Positions 25,902 through 34,209 of a stretch of DNA of 64,000 nucleotides are shown here, piece after piece. The notes under the pieces are model-generated. The model did no database searches. It was given only the letters and a program-made list of their open reading frames with translations, and was not told the DNA's origin. Source of the DNA: Anaeromyxobacter soli. Lineage in GTDB: Bacteria > Myxococcota > Myxococcia > Myxococcales > Anaeromyxobacteraceae. The stretch's first letter is position 1. Each line of letters starts with the position of its first letter. The DNA is taken from contig NZ_JAKZLF010000023.1 of assembly GCF_022808855.1 (NCBI RefSeq), positions 5,632 to 69,631 on the forward strand, read 5' to 3'. The position numbers and the translations under genes are program-made.

Positions 25902-26923
25902 CCGCGCTTCCCGGTGAGGAGGTGCGCGGCCTCCTTCGCGTAGTAGGTGAGGATGAGGTCGGCGCCGGCGCGGCGGCAGCAGAGCAGGGTCTCGAGCACG
26001 ACCCGCGCCTCGTCGATCCAGCCGCGCTCGGCGGCGGCCTTGATCATCGCGTACTCGCCGGACACGTGGTACGCGGCGACCGGCAGCTCGAAGCGATCGC
26101 GGATGAGCCGCACGATGTCGAGGTACGGCACCGCGGGCTTCACCATCACCATGTCGGCGCCCTCGGCGACGTCGAGCGCCACCTCGCGGAGCGCCTCCCG
26201 CCAGTTGCCGGGGTCCATCTGGTAGCCCTTGCGATCCTTGGGGATGCCCGGCCCCTCGCGCGGCGCGCTCTCCGCGGCGTCGCGGAACGGGCCGTAGAAC
26301 GCGCCGGCGAACTTCGCGGCGTAGGAGAGGACGGGCACGTCTCCGTACCCCTCGGCGTCGAGCGCCGCCCGGATCGCGGCGACGCGGCCGTCCATCATGT
26401 CCGACGGGGCGACGATGTCGGCGCCGGCGCGGGCGTGCGCGACCGCCTCCTTGGCGAGGAGCGGCAGGGTCGCGTCGTTGTCGACCGAGAGATCCTGCCC
26501 GGGGCCGCCGGCCTTCGGCGCCTTGAGGATGCCGCAGTGGCCGTGGTCCGTGTACTCGCACATGCACACGTCGGTCATCACGACGAGCCCGGGGACCTTT
26601 GCCTTGAGCGCGCGGATCGCCTGCGGGACGACGCCGTTCTCGTCGTAGGCCCCGCTGCCGATCTCGTCCTTGTGCTCGGGGATCCCGAACAGGATCACGG
26701 AGCGGACGCCCGCCTCGTACCCGGCCTGCGCCTCCGCGACGAGCTCGTCGACCGACAGCTGGAAGACGCCCGGCATCGACTTCACCGGGTTCCGCACGCG
26801 CTTGCCGGGGAGCACGAACAGCGGCCAGACGAGGTCGTCGGGCGCGAGGTGCGTCTCGCGGACGAGGCTGCGCAGCGCCTCGTTGCGGCGCAGGCGGCGG
26901 GGGCGGTCCTGGGGGAAGGGCAT
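25898..26923 (-). CDS. hemB: Delta-aminolevulinic acid dehydratase (porphobilinogen synthase)
   Basis: A 341-residue HemB, which condenses two 5-aminolevulinate molecules to porphobilinogen in heme, siroheme and cobalamin synthesis. Schiff-base lysines are visible at residue 204 ([16 protein letters not shown]) and residue 262 ([12 protein letters not shown]). The zinc-type cysteine motif [14 protein letters not shown] starts near residue 115, so the active-site metal is likely Zn rather than Mg. [12 protein letters not shown] near 50 is typical. ATG 26923 has no Shine-Dalgarno and sits 6 bases from a -10 box, so the mRNA may be leaderless. It heads an operon with the 70-residue and RDD genes. 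Confidence 0.96.
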   Translation of the reverse strand: MPFPQDRPRRLRRNEALRSLVRETHLAPDDLVWPLFVLPGKRVRNPVKSMPGVFQLSVDELVAEAQAGYEAGVRSVILFGIPEHKDEIGSGAYDENGVVPQAIRALKAKVPGLVVMTDVCMCEYTDHGHCGILKAPKAGGPGQDLSVDNDATLPLLAKEAVAHARAGADIVAPSDMMDGRVAAIRAALDAEGYGDVPVLSYAAKFAGAFYGPFRDAAESAPREGPGIPKDRKGYQMDPGNWREALREVALDVAEGADMVMVKPAVPYLDIVRLIRDRFELPVAAYHVSGEYAMIKAAAERGWIDEARVVLETLLCCRRAGADLILTYYAKEAAHLLTGKRG

Positions 26924-26929
26924 GACGGT

Positions 26930-26958
26930 TTTCTATCGCAGACTGCGGGTTTGGACAA
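26930..26958 (-). promoter_or_regulatory. Candidate hemB promoter (leaderless)
   Basis: Minus-strand TTGTCC (26958-26953) and TAGAAA (26935-26930) are separated by 17 bases. The -10 box ends 6 bases before the hemB ATG, so transcription would begin at or within a base or two of it. Found by eye. Confidence 0.5.
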
Positions 26959-26987
26959 AGAAGCGCGGCCTCGCCGGCTAGGGCCGC
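26955..26987 (-). terminator. Weak terminator after DUF1015 gene
   Basis: GCGGCC (26965-26970) and GGCCGC (26982-26987) pair around an 11-base loop that includes the stop codon of the DUF1015 gene. In minus orientation it is followed by TTCTTT. The tail overlaps the hemB -35 box. Confidence 0.35.
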
Positions 26988-28321
26988 TCCCGGGGGTTCA
27001 CCTGGCGCATCACGAGGCCGCTCTGGAGGCGCGGGTAGAAGAGCGTGCTCTTCTGCGGCATCGTCTCGCCCGCGTCGCCGATCGCCTCGACCTGCCACAT
27101 CGGCGTGGGGTTCAGGAGGAACCCGAGCTGATGCTCGCCGGAGAGGACCCGGTTCACCGCCTCGCCCGCGTCGCGGACGTAGGTGAGGTTCTCCTGGTTC
27201 TCCTGCGCCCGCGGCGAGAGGCCGAGCAGGTGCTGGAAGACGATCGAGTGCAGCACCGTCACGTCGAGCGCCCGCAGCATCTGGTTCGCGGGCAGCTCCG
27301 CGTCGGAGAGGTCCACGTCGTCGCGCAGCGTGACCACGCGCGCCTTCTGGTCCTCGGCGGAGAGGAGGATGAAGGTGCTCGCCTTGCCCCCGTGCTCGGC
27401 GAGCTTGGAGATGGCCCAGGCGCGGCCCGCCGGGCGGCGGATGTCCTCGGGGAGCGTCTCCACCGTGAAGTAGCGCTCGAGCCGCTCGACGAAGCGCGGG
27501 AGGGAGAGGTCCTTCAGGCCGAACAGGAGCCGGTGCGTGGGGAACAGGAACAGGCCCGGGTCGTTCATCGGGCACAGGAACATGAGGATGTAGTGGTGCC
27601 CGCCGTCCGCGGGGAGGCCGGGGTTCGCCTCCTCGAGCTGGCGCTGGTACACGAGCGCCGTCTCGTAGCGGTGGTGCCCGTCGGCGATGAAGACGCGCTG
27701 CCGCGCGACGAGCTCGGTGAGCGCGGACACGAGCGCCGGGTCCTCGGTCCGCCACATGCGGTGGTGCACGCCGTCGTCGGAGTCGGTGTCCGCCACCGGC
27801 TCCGCCGCGGTCGCCGCGTCGAGCGTCCGCGCCGTGACCTGCGCCTCGTCCCGGTACAGGCCGAAGATGGGCGAGAGGTTCGCGCCCACGTGCCTCAGGA
27901 TCTCGAGCCGGTCCGCCTTGGGCGCGACGAGCGTCTTCTCGTGCGGGACGATGATGCCCTCGCGGAACTCGTGCAGCCGCACGGCGGCCATGAAGCCGCG
28001 CCGCTTGAGGCGCCGCCCATCCGGCGACCAGAAGCTCTGCTCCAGCGGGTAGAGCGCCGGGGTGGGGTCGCGGCGCAGCACGCCCTCGGCGAGCCAGCGG
28101 CGGAAGTACTCCGCGGCGCGCGTGTAGCGGTTCTGCGCCGGCCCGTCGCCGGGGCGCTCCTCGCCGAGGGTGATGTGGACCACGTTCTCGGTGCTGCGCC
28201 GGAGCAGCTCGTCGCGCTGCTCCTGCGAGATGAGGTCGTAGGGCGGCGCGATGAGCTGTGCGAGCGCGCGGCCCTTCGAGGCGGCGTATCGGATTCCGTG
28301 AAACGGGGCGATCTCCGCCAT
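26978..28321 (-). CDS. DUF1015 family protein
   Basis: A 447-residue protein matching the DUF1015 family along its length. It begins IAPFHGIRYAASKGRALAQL with APPYDLISQEQRDEL near residue 26, has NVVHITLGEERPGD near 46, and a central IADGHHRYETALVYQRQLEE near 215 that is the most conserved block, with the family-typical DGHHR. LMFLCPMNDPGLFLFPTHRL follows near 250. It has no signal peptide or membrane helix. The reaction is not established; the DGHHRYE block looks like an active site. It lies between tsaC and hemB on the same strand with gaps of 81 and 54 bases. Confidence 0.88.
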   Translation of the reverse strand: MAEIAPFHGIRYAASKGRALAQLIAPPYDLISQEQRDELLRRSTENVVHITLGEERPGDGPAQNRYTRAAEYFRRWLAEGVLRRDPTPALYPLEQSFWSPDGRRLKRRGFMAAVRLHEFREGIIVPHEKTLVAPKADRLEILRHVGANLSPIFGLYRDEAQVTARTLDAATAAEPVADTDSDDGVHHRMWRTEDPALVSALTELVARQRVFIADGHHRYETALVYQRQLEEANPGLPADGGHHYILMFLCPMNDPGLFLFPTHRLLFGLKDLSLPRFVERLERYFTVETLPEDIRRPAGRAWAISKLAEHGGKASTFILLSAEDQKARVVTLRDDVDLSDAELPANQMLRALDVTVLHSIVFQHLLGLSPRAQENQENLTYVRDAGEAVNRVLSGEHQLGFLLNPTPMWQVEAIGDAGETMPQKSTLFYPRLQSGLVMRQVNPRERP

Positions 28322-28402
28322 GGGGGTGGGACGCTAGATCAGCGCCCCGCGGGGTGCAAGGCGCCCGAGGTGACCGCGCGCATCCGGAGCAGCCCCCTTG
28401 CG

Positions 28403-29017
28403 TCAGTCGGCCGCGGCGCGCACGGCGTCGAATGGGATGGCGCCCTCGCGCAGGAGGCGGACGCTGTCCCCCTCCACCTCCACGATCGTGCTCGGCAGCC
28501 CGCCCGGCGTGCGCCCGCCGTCGAGGACGTGGTCGATGCGCGAGAGGAGGTCCGCCGAGAGGTCTCCGGCGTCGGTCGGCGGCGCCTCGCCGGAGAGGTT
28601 CGCAGACGTCGACACGATGGCCCCGCCCGCCCGCCGGGCGAGGGCCCGCGCGACCTCGCTGCCGGGGACGCGGATGGCGACGGTCCCGGCGCCGGCCGTG
28701 ACCGCGGGGTCGAGCCCCGGGAGCGCGGGGAGCACCAGCGTGAGCGGCCCGGGCCAGAAGCGCGCGGCGAGGCGGGCCGCGATGCCCGTGAGCCCGGCGA
28801 CCGCCTCCACCTGGCCGACGTCCGCCGCGAGGAGCGGCAGGGGCTTGCCCTCCGGGCGGAGCTTCGCGCGGGCGAGCCTGCCGAGCGCGGCCTCGTCGCG
28901 GGCGAGCGCGCCGAGCCCGTAGAACGTCTCGGTGGGATAGGCCACGAGGCCGCCGCGCCGGAGCACGTCCGCGGCGGCGGTGACGCGAGCGTCGAGATCG
29001 GCGGGGAGCGGCGGCAC
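28403..29017 (-). CDS. tsaC: Threonylcarbamoyl-AMP synthase (YrdC/Sua5 family)
   Basis: A 204-residue YrdC-domain enzyme that makes threonylcarbamoyl-AMP from threonine, bicarbonate and ATP for the t6A37 modification of ANN-decoding tRNAs. Signature elements are GGLVAYPTETFYGLG near residue 22, KLRPEGKPLPLL near 52, RFWPGPLTLVLPA near 86, VAIRVPGS near 113, STSANLSGEAP near 137 and STIVEVEGDSVRLLREGAI near 175. The length is that of the short TsaC form without the Sua5 C-terminal domain. The start is GTG at 29017. Confidence 0.93.
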   Translation of the reverse strand: MPPLPADLDARVTAAADVLRRGGLVAYPTETFYGLGALARDEAALGRLARAKLRPEGKPLPLLAADVGQVEAVAGLTGIAARLAARFWPGPLTLVLPALPGLDPAVTAGAGTVAIRVPGSEVARALARRAGGAIVSTSANLSGEAPPTDAGDLSADLLSRIDHVLDGGRTPGGLPSTIVEVEGDSVRLLREGAIPFDAVRAAAD

Positions 29018-29050
29018 GGCCTCGAAGGATAGTCGGGCCGGAGCGGCGCG

Positions 29051-30457
29051 TCAGCGCGCCCCGCGCCGGAGCAGGACGGCCGGGATCGTCTGGGCGACGA
29101 TGCGCAGGTCCCGCCACAGCGACCAGCCGTCGATGTAGGCGAGGTCGAGCTCCATCCAGCGATCGAACTCGAGATCGGAGCGGCCCGAGATCTGCCAGGT
29201 GCAGGTGATCCCGGGCTTCATCGAGAGGCGCCGGCGCTGCCAGCGCTCGTAGCGGCGCACCTCCTCCGGGAGGGGCGGGCGCGGGCCGACGACGCTCATC
29301 TCGCCGCAGAGCACGTTCCAGAGCTGCGGGAGCTCGTCGAGCGAGGCCCGGCGGATGAAGCGGCCGACCGCCGTCACGCGCGGATCGTCGCGCATCTTGA
29401 AGACCGGCCCGTCCGCCTCGTTGTGCTGGCGCAGGGCGTGGAGCTCGTCCTCTGCGCCGACCCGCATCGAGCGGAGCTTGTACAGGGTGAACTCGCGGCC
29501 GTTGAGGCCGACGCGCCGCTGCCGGAACAGCACCGGGCCCGGGGAGTCGAGCCGCACGGCGAGCGCGACGAGCGCGAGGACGGGCGAGAGGACGAGGAGG
29601 CCGAGGGCGCTCAGGACGACGTCGAAGGCACGCTTCGCGAGGAGCGGCAGCACCTCCTGGGGACCGGACGCGAGGGAGAGGAGCGGGATCCCGTCGAGCT
29701 CCTCGATCTCGAGCTGCGCGTCGATCGCCGGGAAGAGGTCGAGGGCGATCTTCACCGGAACCCCCTGCTCCTCGCACAGCGCGATGGCCTCCTCGACGTC
29801 CCGGAGCCGATCGCGCCCCACCGCGACCACGACCAGATCCAGCACGTGCAGGTCGAGGATCTTCCCCATGTCCTCGATCGCGCCCAGCACCTGGGCCCCT
29901 CGACGAACCGCTCCGTCCGGCTCGACGATGTACCCGCAGAACCTGAGCCCCCACTCCCGCCGCGTCCCGAGCCGACGCGCCATCGCCACCGCGAGCGGCC
30001 CGCTGCCGACCACCGCGAACGCGCGGGTGTTCCGGCCCCGCCGGCGGACGGCGCGCGCGGTGGTCCGGAGCACCACCCGGCTCGCGGCGAAGAGCGCGAG
30101 CGCCGTCGCGAGCCAGATCCCGAAGAGCAGGCGCGAGAGCTGGTGGTCGTGCGCGATGAACGTCCCGGTGCCGAGGAGGAGCGCGAGGGTGACCGTGGCG
30201 CGGCCGAGGCGCAGCACCTCGACCCCGAGCGAGCGCGTCCTGTACGCGGCGTACACGTGGGAGGCCCCCGCGGCGGGGCTCCACAGGAGCAGCGCGGCCG
30301 CGACCCACGCCAGGTAGCGGTCGGGCGCGTAGAGATCCGGGAGGGTGCCGGGCAGCGCGCTGCGCACCCAGTACGCGAGGCCGAAGGCGAGCACCAGGAG
30401 CCCGAGATCGAGCCCCCGAAGCCCGGCAGCGACCGCTCGCGCGCGCTGCTTCAGCAT
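29051..30457 (-). CDS. Polyprenyl-phosphate sugar-1-phosphate transferase (exopolysaccharide initiation)
   Basis: A 468-residue WbaP/CpsE-type enzyme that starts glycan synthesis by placing sugar-1-P on undecaprenyl phosphate. Four or five membrane helices lie in residues 15-125. A CoA-binding-like Rossmann domain (FAVVGSGPLAVAMARRLG) spans about 150-260. A further helix (DVVLSALGLLVLSPVLALVAL) precedes the cytoplasmic catalytic domain, with KLRSMRVGAE near 340, RASLDELPQLWNVL near 387, MSVVGPRPPLP and PGITCTWQISGRS near 425. ATG 30457 shares one base with the stop of the upstream glycosyltransferase (TGATG). The sugar (Glc or Gal) cannot be told from motifs. Confidence 0.92.
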   Translation of the reverse strand: MLKQRARAVAAGLRGLDLGLLVLAFGLAYWVRSALPGTLPDLYAPDRYLAWVAAALLLWSPAAGASHVYAAYRTRSLGVEVLRLGRATVTLALLLGTGTFIAHDHQLSRLLFGIWLATALALFAASRVVLRTTARAVRRRGRNTRAFAVVGSGPLAVAMARRLGTRREWGLRFCGYIVEPDGAVRRGAQVLGAIEDMGKILDLHVLDLVVVAVGRDRLRDVEEAIALCEEQGVPVKIALDLFPAIDAQLEIEELDGIPLLSLASGPQEVLPLLAKRAFDVVLSALGLLVLSPVLALVALAVRLDSPGPVLFRQRRVGLNGREFTLYKLRSMRVGAEDELHALRQHNEADGPVFKMRDDPRVTAVGRFIRRASLDELPQLWNVLCGEMSVVGPRPPLPEEVRRYERWQRRRLSMKPGITCTWQISGRSDLEFDRWMELDLAYIDGWSLWRDLRIVAQTIPAVLLRRGAR

Positions 30458-31728
30458 CAGGCCACCCGCTCCGAGCCGGGTGGCTTTCCCCCGGGCGCGG
30501 GGCGGCGCTCCGCGAGCCGCGCCTCGAGCGGGATGCTGCGCGTGTGCTGCGTCGAGACCCAGTCGCGCTTCCCGATGCGCAAGAGCCCGCGCACGAGGAT
30601 GGGCAGCCAGGTGGAGTTGAAGATCGCCGTGTACGCGTAGCGCACGAACGCGCGCGCCGGCATCCCCTCGGCGCGCATCGCCGCCATGGGGAACACCGCG
30701 TAGCACGCGAGGAGCGCGCCCCAGGCGGGGAGCGGAACGGAGAACGCCGCCGCGAGCGCCGAGCCCCGGAGCGCGGCCACCCCGTGCACCGCCGCGACGC
30801 CGGCCGCGAGCACCGCCACCGCGGAGCGCGAGGGCTGCACGCACGCGATGGCGCCGTCGAGCGCCGCCTGATCGCCGTGGCGGAGCGCCCGCGCGAGGAG
30901 CGGGAGGAGGTGCCGCCGCGCGACGTCCCAGCGGCCCTGCATCCAGCGCGTCCGCTGCGCGTTCGACGCCCTCATCGTGAGCGGCTTCTCGTCGAACGTG
31001 ACGGCGTCGTGCGCCCACTCCACGCGGATGCCCTCGCGGAGGAGCCGCATCTGCAGCTCCGCGTCGTCCGTCACGCAGGCGGGATCCGGCGGGAAGGCGT
31101 GCAGCGTGGACGTCCGGATGCAGTAGCCCGTCCCGCCGAGCGCCGCGGACATGCCGAGGTTCTCGCGCGAGAGCTGGAAGAGGCGCGACGACACCGAGTA
31201 GCCGGTGGAGATCGCCTTCGTCACCCAGCTGTCGTCCGGGTTCTTCGTGTCGAGGTAGCCCTGCACGACGTGCGCGCCCGCGGCGAGCCGCGCGTTCATG
31301 ACCGTGAGGAAGTTGGGGGACATGACGTTGTCGGCGTCGAACACGCAGATCGCGTCGGGGGTCCAGCGCGACGCGACGCGCTCGAGCGCCCACCGGAGGG
31401 CGTGACCCTTCCCCGTGCTCCCGGGCTCGTCGCGCTCGAGCACCTCGTCCGCGCCCGCGGTCCGCGCGCGCGCCGCGGTGTCGTCGCTACAGTTGTCGGC
31501 GACGACCACGACGCGGAACATGCGGCGGGGATAGTCGAGCTGCGTGAGCGCGCGGACCGCGTCGCCGATCACCGCCGCCTCGTCGTGCGCCGGGACGACG
31601 ACGACGAAGCGGTGCAGCGGCTCGACGGCGGCGCTCTTCCGGCGCGGGAGGAAGCCACACAGCGCGACCGCAAAAGTGTAGACGCCCAGCACGAGCAGTC
31701 CCCACTCGAGCGCGTGCAGCAGGATCAT
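30457..31728 (-). CDS. Membrane-bound GT2 glycosyltransferase
   Basis: A 423-residue processive-type GT2 enzyme. A first membrane helix lies at 5-25. The GT-A domain has VVVPAHDEAAVIGDAV near 43, VVVADNCSDDT near 75, DADN near 130 (DxD metal site), VTDDAELQMRL near 218 (catalytic Asp) and QRTRWMQGRW near 258, the QxxRW acceptor motif. Two or three C-terminal helices follow (about 300-380). It is similar to cellulose/hyaluronan synthase-like proteins. It heads the operon with the sugar transferase, about 100 bases downstream of a good promoter. Confidence 0.9.
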   Translation of the reverse strand: MILLHALEWGLLVLGVYTFAVALCGFLPRRKSAAVEPLHRFVVVVPAHDEAAVIGDAVRALTQLDYPRRMFRVVVVADNCSDDTAARARTAGADEVLERDEPGSTGKGHALRWALERVASRWTPDAICVFDADNVMSPNFLTVMNARLAAGAHVVQGYLDTKNPDDSWVTKAISTGYSVSSRLFQLSRENLGMSAALGGTGYCIRTSTLHAFPPDPACVTDDAELQMRLLREGIRVEWAHDAVTFDEKPLTMRASNAQRTRWMQGRWDVARRHLLPLLARALRHGDQAALDGAIACVQPSRSAVAVLAAGVAAVHGVAALRGSALAAAFSVPLPAWGALLACYAVFPMAAMRAEGMPARAFVRYAYTAIFNSTWLPILVRGLLRIGKRDWVSTQHTRSIPLEARLAERRPAPGGKPPGSERVA

Positions 31729-31828
31729 CGTAAGTCTCCCTGGGGCGCCGCCCCGCGCTCACGCGGCCGGGCGCTCATCGCGACCGCCGGCGAGTGTGAT
31801 CGAGAGCTGCCTCCACCGTCCCCAGGTC

Positions 31829-31858
31829 TTTATATCCACACGTCGCTACTCTTGGTAA
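31829..31858 (-). promoter_or_regulatory. Candidate promoter of the GT2/sugar transferase operon
   Basis: Minus-strand TTACCA (31858-31853) and TATAAA (31834-31829) with 18 bases between them, in the most AT-rich spot of a divergent intergenic region. The leader before the GT2 ATG would be about 95 bases. The divergent wecB start is 12 bases beyond the -35 box, so the two may be co-regulated. Confidence 0.5.
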
Positions 31859-31869
31859 CGTTTGGCGAA

Positions 31870-33012
31870 ATGCGCATCCTGATCGTCTTCGGAACCCGTC
31901 CCGAGGCGGTGAAGCTCGCTCCCCTCGTACACGATCTCCGGCAACGCCCCGGGGCCCACGTGGAGGTATGCCTCACGGGGCAACATCGGGAGATGGTTAC
32001 CCAGGTGGTCTCCTTCTTCGGGGTTGACGTCGATCACGACCTCGAGATCATGCGCACGAACCAGACGCTGTCGGACGTGGCCGCCCGGACTCTCACGGGG
32101 GTGGATCGGCTGCTCGAGTCGCGCCGCCCGGACTGGGTGGTCGTCCAGGGCGACACGACCACGTGCTTCGCGACGGCGCTCGCCGCCTTTCACCGCAAGG
32201 TCCGGGTCGCACACGTCGAGGCGGGGCTGCGCAGCGGCGACCGCTGGGCGCCGTACCCCGAGGAGATGAACCGCGTGCTCACCGCGCGGCTCGCCGACCT
32301 GCACCTCGCGCCGACGGCGCGCGCGAAGGCGAGCCTCCTCGCGGAGGGGATCCCGGAGGACCGCATCCGGGTGGTCGGCAACACCGGGATCGACGCGCTC
32401 CTCCTCGCGATCGAGACCCTCCGTGAAAAGGGGCTCGACGAGATGTACGCGGCGCGGTTCCCGCTGCGCGCGGAGCGCCCCCTCGTGCTCGTCACCGGCC
32501 ATCGGCGCGAGAGCTTCGGGCGACCGTTCGAGGAGCTGTGCGAGGCCATCCGGGACGTGGCGAGCGCGAACGACGTCGAGATCCTCTACCCGGTGCACCT
32601 CAACCCCAACGTCCGGGAACCGGTCTTCCGCATCCTCTCCGGGCTGCCGAACGTGCACCTCGTCGAGCCGGTCGAGTACCCGGCGCTCGTGTGGCTCGCG
32701 CGCCGGAGCCGCTTCATCCTGACGGACTCCGGCGGGATCCAGGAGGAGGCCTCCGCGCTCGGGAAGCCGGTGCTCGTCATGCGTGACGTCACGGAGCGGC
32801 AGGAGAGCGTCGAGGCCGGCGTGTCGCGGCTCGTCGGGACGAGCCGCGAGGTGATCCGCGAGGCCTGCACCTCCCTGCTCCGGGACGGCGCCGCCTACGC
32901 CCGGATGGCGCGCCGGGTCGATCTCTACGGCGACGGGCGCGCGAGCGCGCGGATCGGCGACGCGCTCGGGCTCTCGCCGTCGGGCGTTCCGGCCGAGTGG
33001 GCGGCGGCCTGA
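31870..33012 (+). CDS. wecB: UDP-N-acetylglucosamine 2-epimerase (non-hydrolysing)
   Basis: A 380-residue enzyme that interconverts UDP-GlcNAc and UDP-ManNAc for polysaccharide synthesis. The N-terminus RILIVFGTRPEAVKLAPLV is diagnostic, with VVQGDTTTCFATALAAF near 95, HVEAGLRSGD near 116, PEEMNRVLTARLADLHLAPT near 130, GNTGIDALL near 165 and LTDSGGIQEEASALGKPVL near 285. The ATG at 31870 lacks a clear Shine-Dalgarno but begins the homology exactly; the long open frame upstream is not coding. It is followed by a glycosyltransferase whose GTG start lies 16 bases inside its end. Confidence 0.95.
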   Translation: MRILIVFGTRPEAVKLAPLVHDLRQRPGAHVEVCLTGQHREMVTQVVSFFGVDVDHDLEIMRTNQTLSDVAARTLTGVDRLLESRRPDWVVVQGDTTTCFATALAAFHRKVRVAHVEAGLRSGDRWAPYPEEMNRVLTARLADLHLAPTARAKASLLAEGIPEDRIRVVGNTGIDALLLAIETLREKGLDEMYAARFPLRAERPLVLVTGHRRESFGRPFEELCEAIRDVASANDVEILYPVHLNPNVREPVFRILSGLPNVHLVEPVEYPALVWLARRSRFILTDSGGIQEEASALGKPVLVMRDVTERQESVEAGVSRLVGTSREVIREACTSLLRDGAAYARMARRVDLYGDGRASARIGDALGLSPSGVPAEWAAA

Positions 33013-34106
33013 AGACGGCGATCCGCGAGCGAGCGCCCGTGCGCGTAGGCATCGACTTCACCTGGCTCCGCCCCGACCGCCTCGCCGGCCCCGAGCGCCA
33101 CGCGATCGGCCTCGCCCGCGCGCTCGCGGCGCTGGCGCCGGGAGAGCTCGTCCTCTTCACCCGGCCGGACCCGCCGCCGAGCATCGCCGAGCTCGAGGTC
33201 GAGCAGCGCGCCGCGCCGCTCCGCACGCGCGTCGCGCTCGACCAGGCGTGGCTCCCGCTCGCCGCCGCCGGCGCGCGCGTGGACCTGCTCCACTCGCCAG
33301 GCTCCCCCACCCCGCTCCTCTGGCGCGGGCGCTCCGCCGTCACCGTCCACGACGCGACGCCGTGGCTCGAGCCCGACGCCCTGCCCGCCGAGCAGCGCTG
33401 GTACGCGCGGCCGCTGTACCCGCAGGCGCTCGCGCGCGCCGCCGCGGTGTTCACGCCGTCGGAGGCGGCGCGGGAGGAGCTCGTGCGCGCGACGGGGGTC
33501 CCGCGCGAGCGCGTGCACGTCACGCCGAACGGCGTCGACCCGGTCTTCTTCGAGGCGCGCGCGCCGGAAGGCCCCCGCGCGCCCTACCTGCTCGCGGTCG
33601 GCACCCTCGAGCCGCGCAAGAACCTGCCGGTCCTGCTCGACGTGCTCCGGCTCCTGCGCCGCGAGGGGCGCGACCTGCGCCTCGTCATCGCGGGGCGGCG
33701 CGGGCTCACCCAGTCGCTGCCGCTCGGCGATCTCGCCCCGCACGTGCAGCTCGCGGGGACGGTCCCGGACGACGAGCTGCCCGCGCTGTACGCGGGCGCC
33801 GCCTGCTTCGTCATGCCCTCGGTGCGGGAGGGGTTCGGGTTGCCCCTCGCGGAGGCGATGGCGGCCGGGACGCCCGCGGTCGCGAGCGACATCCCCGCGC
33901 TCCGCGAGGTCGGCGGCGAGACGGTGCGCTACGCCGCCCCGTCCGACCCCGAGGCCTTCGCCGCGGCGATCCGGACGGCCCTCGACGACCGCGAGGGCTC
34001 GCGGCTGCGCGCCGCGGCCGCGCGCGGGCGCGCGCGGCGGTTCCGCTGGGAGGACACGGCGCGGCTGACGCTGGAGGTGTACCGGAGGGTGACGGGGCGG
34101 CGGTGA
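32997..34106 (+). CDS. Glycosyltransferase family 4
   Basis: A 369-residue GT-B enzyme related to mannosyltransferases. VRVGIDFTWLRPDRLAGPERHAIGL near residue 15 is the acceptor-side start. VTVHDATPWLEPDALPAEQRW lies near 115, VTPNGVDPVFF near 175, LLAVGTLEPRKNLPVLL near 195 and PSVREGFGLPLAEAMAAGTP near 270, the GT4 donor site. GTG 32997 overlaps wecB by 16 bases; another GTG at 33039, closer to the fold, is possible. The context suggests transfer of a sugar onto the polysaccharide made by this locus. Confidence 0.88.
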   Translation: MGGGLKTAIRERAPVRVGIDFTWLRPDRLAGPERHAIGLARALAALAPGELVLFTRPDPPPSIAELEVEQRAAPLRTRVALDQAWLPLAAAGARVDLLHSPGSPTPLLWRGRSAVTVHDATPWLEPDALPAEQRWYARPLYPQALARAAAVFTPSEAAREELVRATGVPRERVHVTPNGVDPVFFEARAPEGPRAPYLLAVGTLEPRKNLPVLLDVLRLLRREGRDLRLVIAGRRGLTQSLPLGDLAPHVQLAGTVPDDELPALYAGAACFVMPSVREGFGLPLAEAMAAGTPAVASDIPALREVGGETVRYAAPSDPEAFAAAIRTALDDREGSRLRAAAARGRARRFRWEDTARLTLEVYRRVTGRR

Positions 34107-34209
34107 CTTGCCCGCGGAGCAGGTGCACGGGCGCCGAGCGACGCCGCCCCGACGTCCTCCCTATCAAGGGTCCCAAGGGATCGGGCACTCGTGGCAAAGT
34201 GCCCGCAGC

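Noticed and set aside
25689-30308. A 1539-codon minus-strand frame that looks like one huge protein
   Set aside because: Only its last 70 codons are a real gene; the rest is an alternative frame of hemB, DUF1015, tsaC and the sugar transferase, each clearly coded in another frame.
34183-34209. Sigma-54-like promoter (TGGCA with GC ten bases on) before the GT2-GT4 gene
   Set aside because: The -12 element lacks TT before GC, and it lies only a few bases from the start codon, leaving no room for a usual leader. The bases are better explained by the hairpin.
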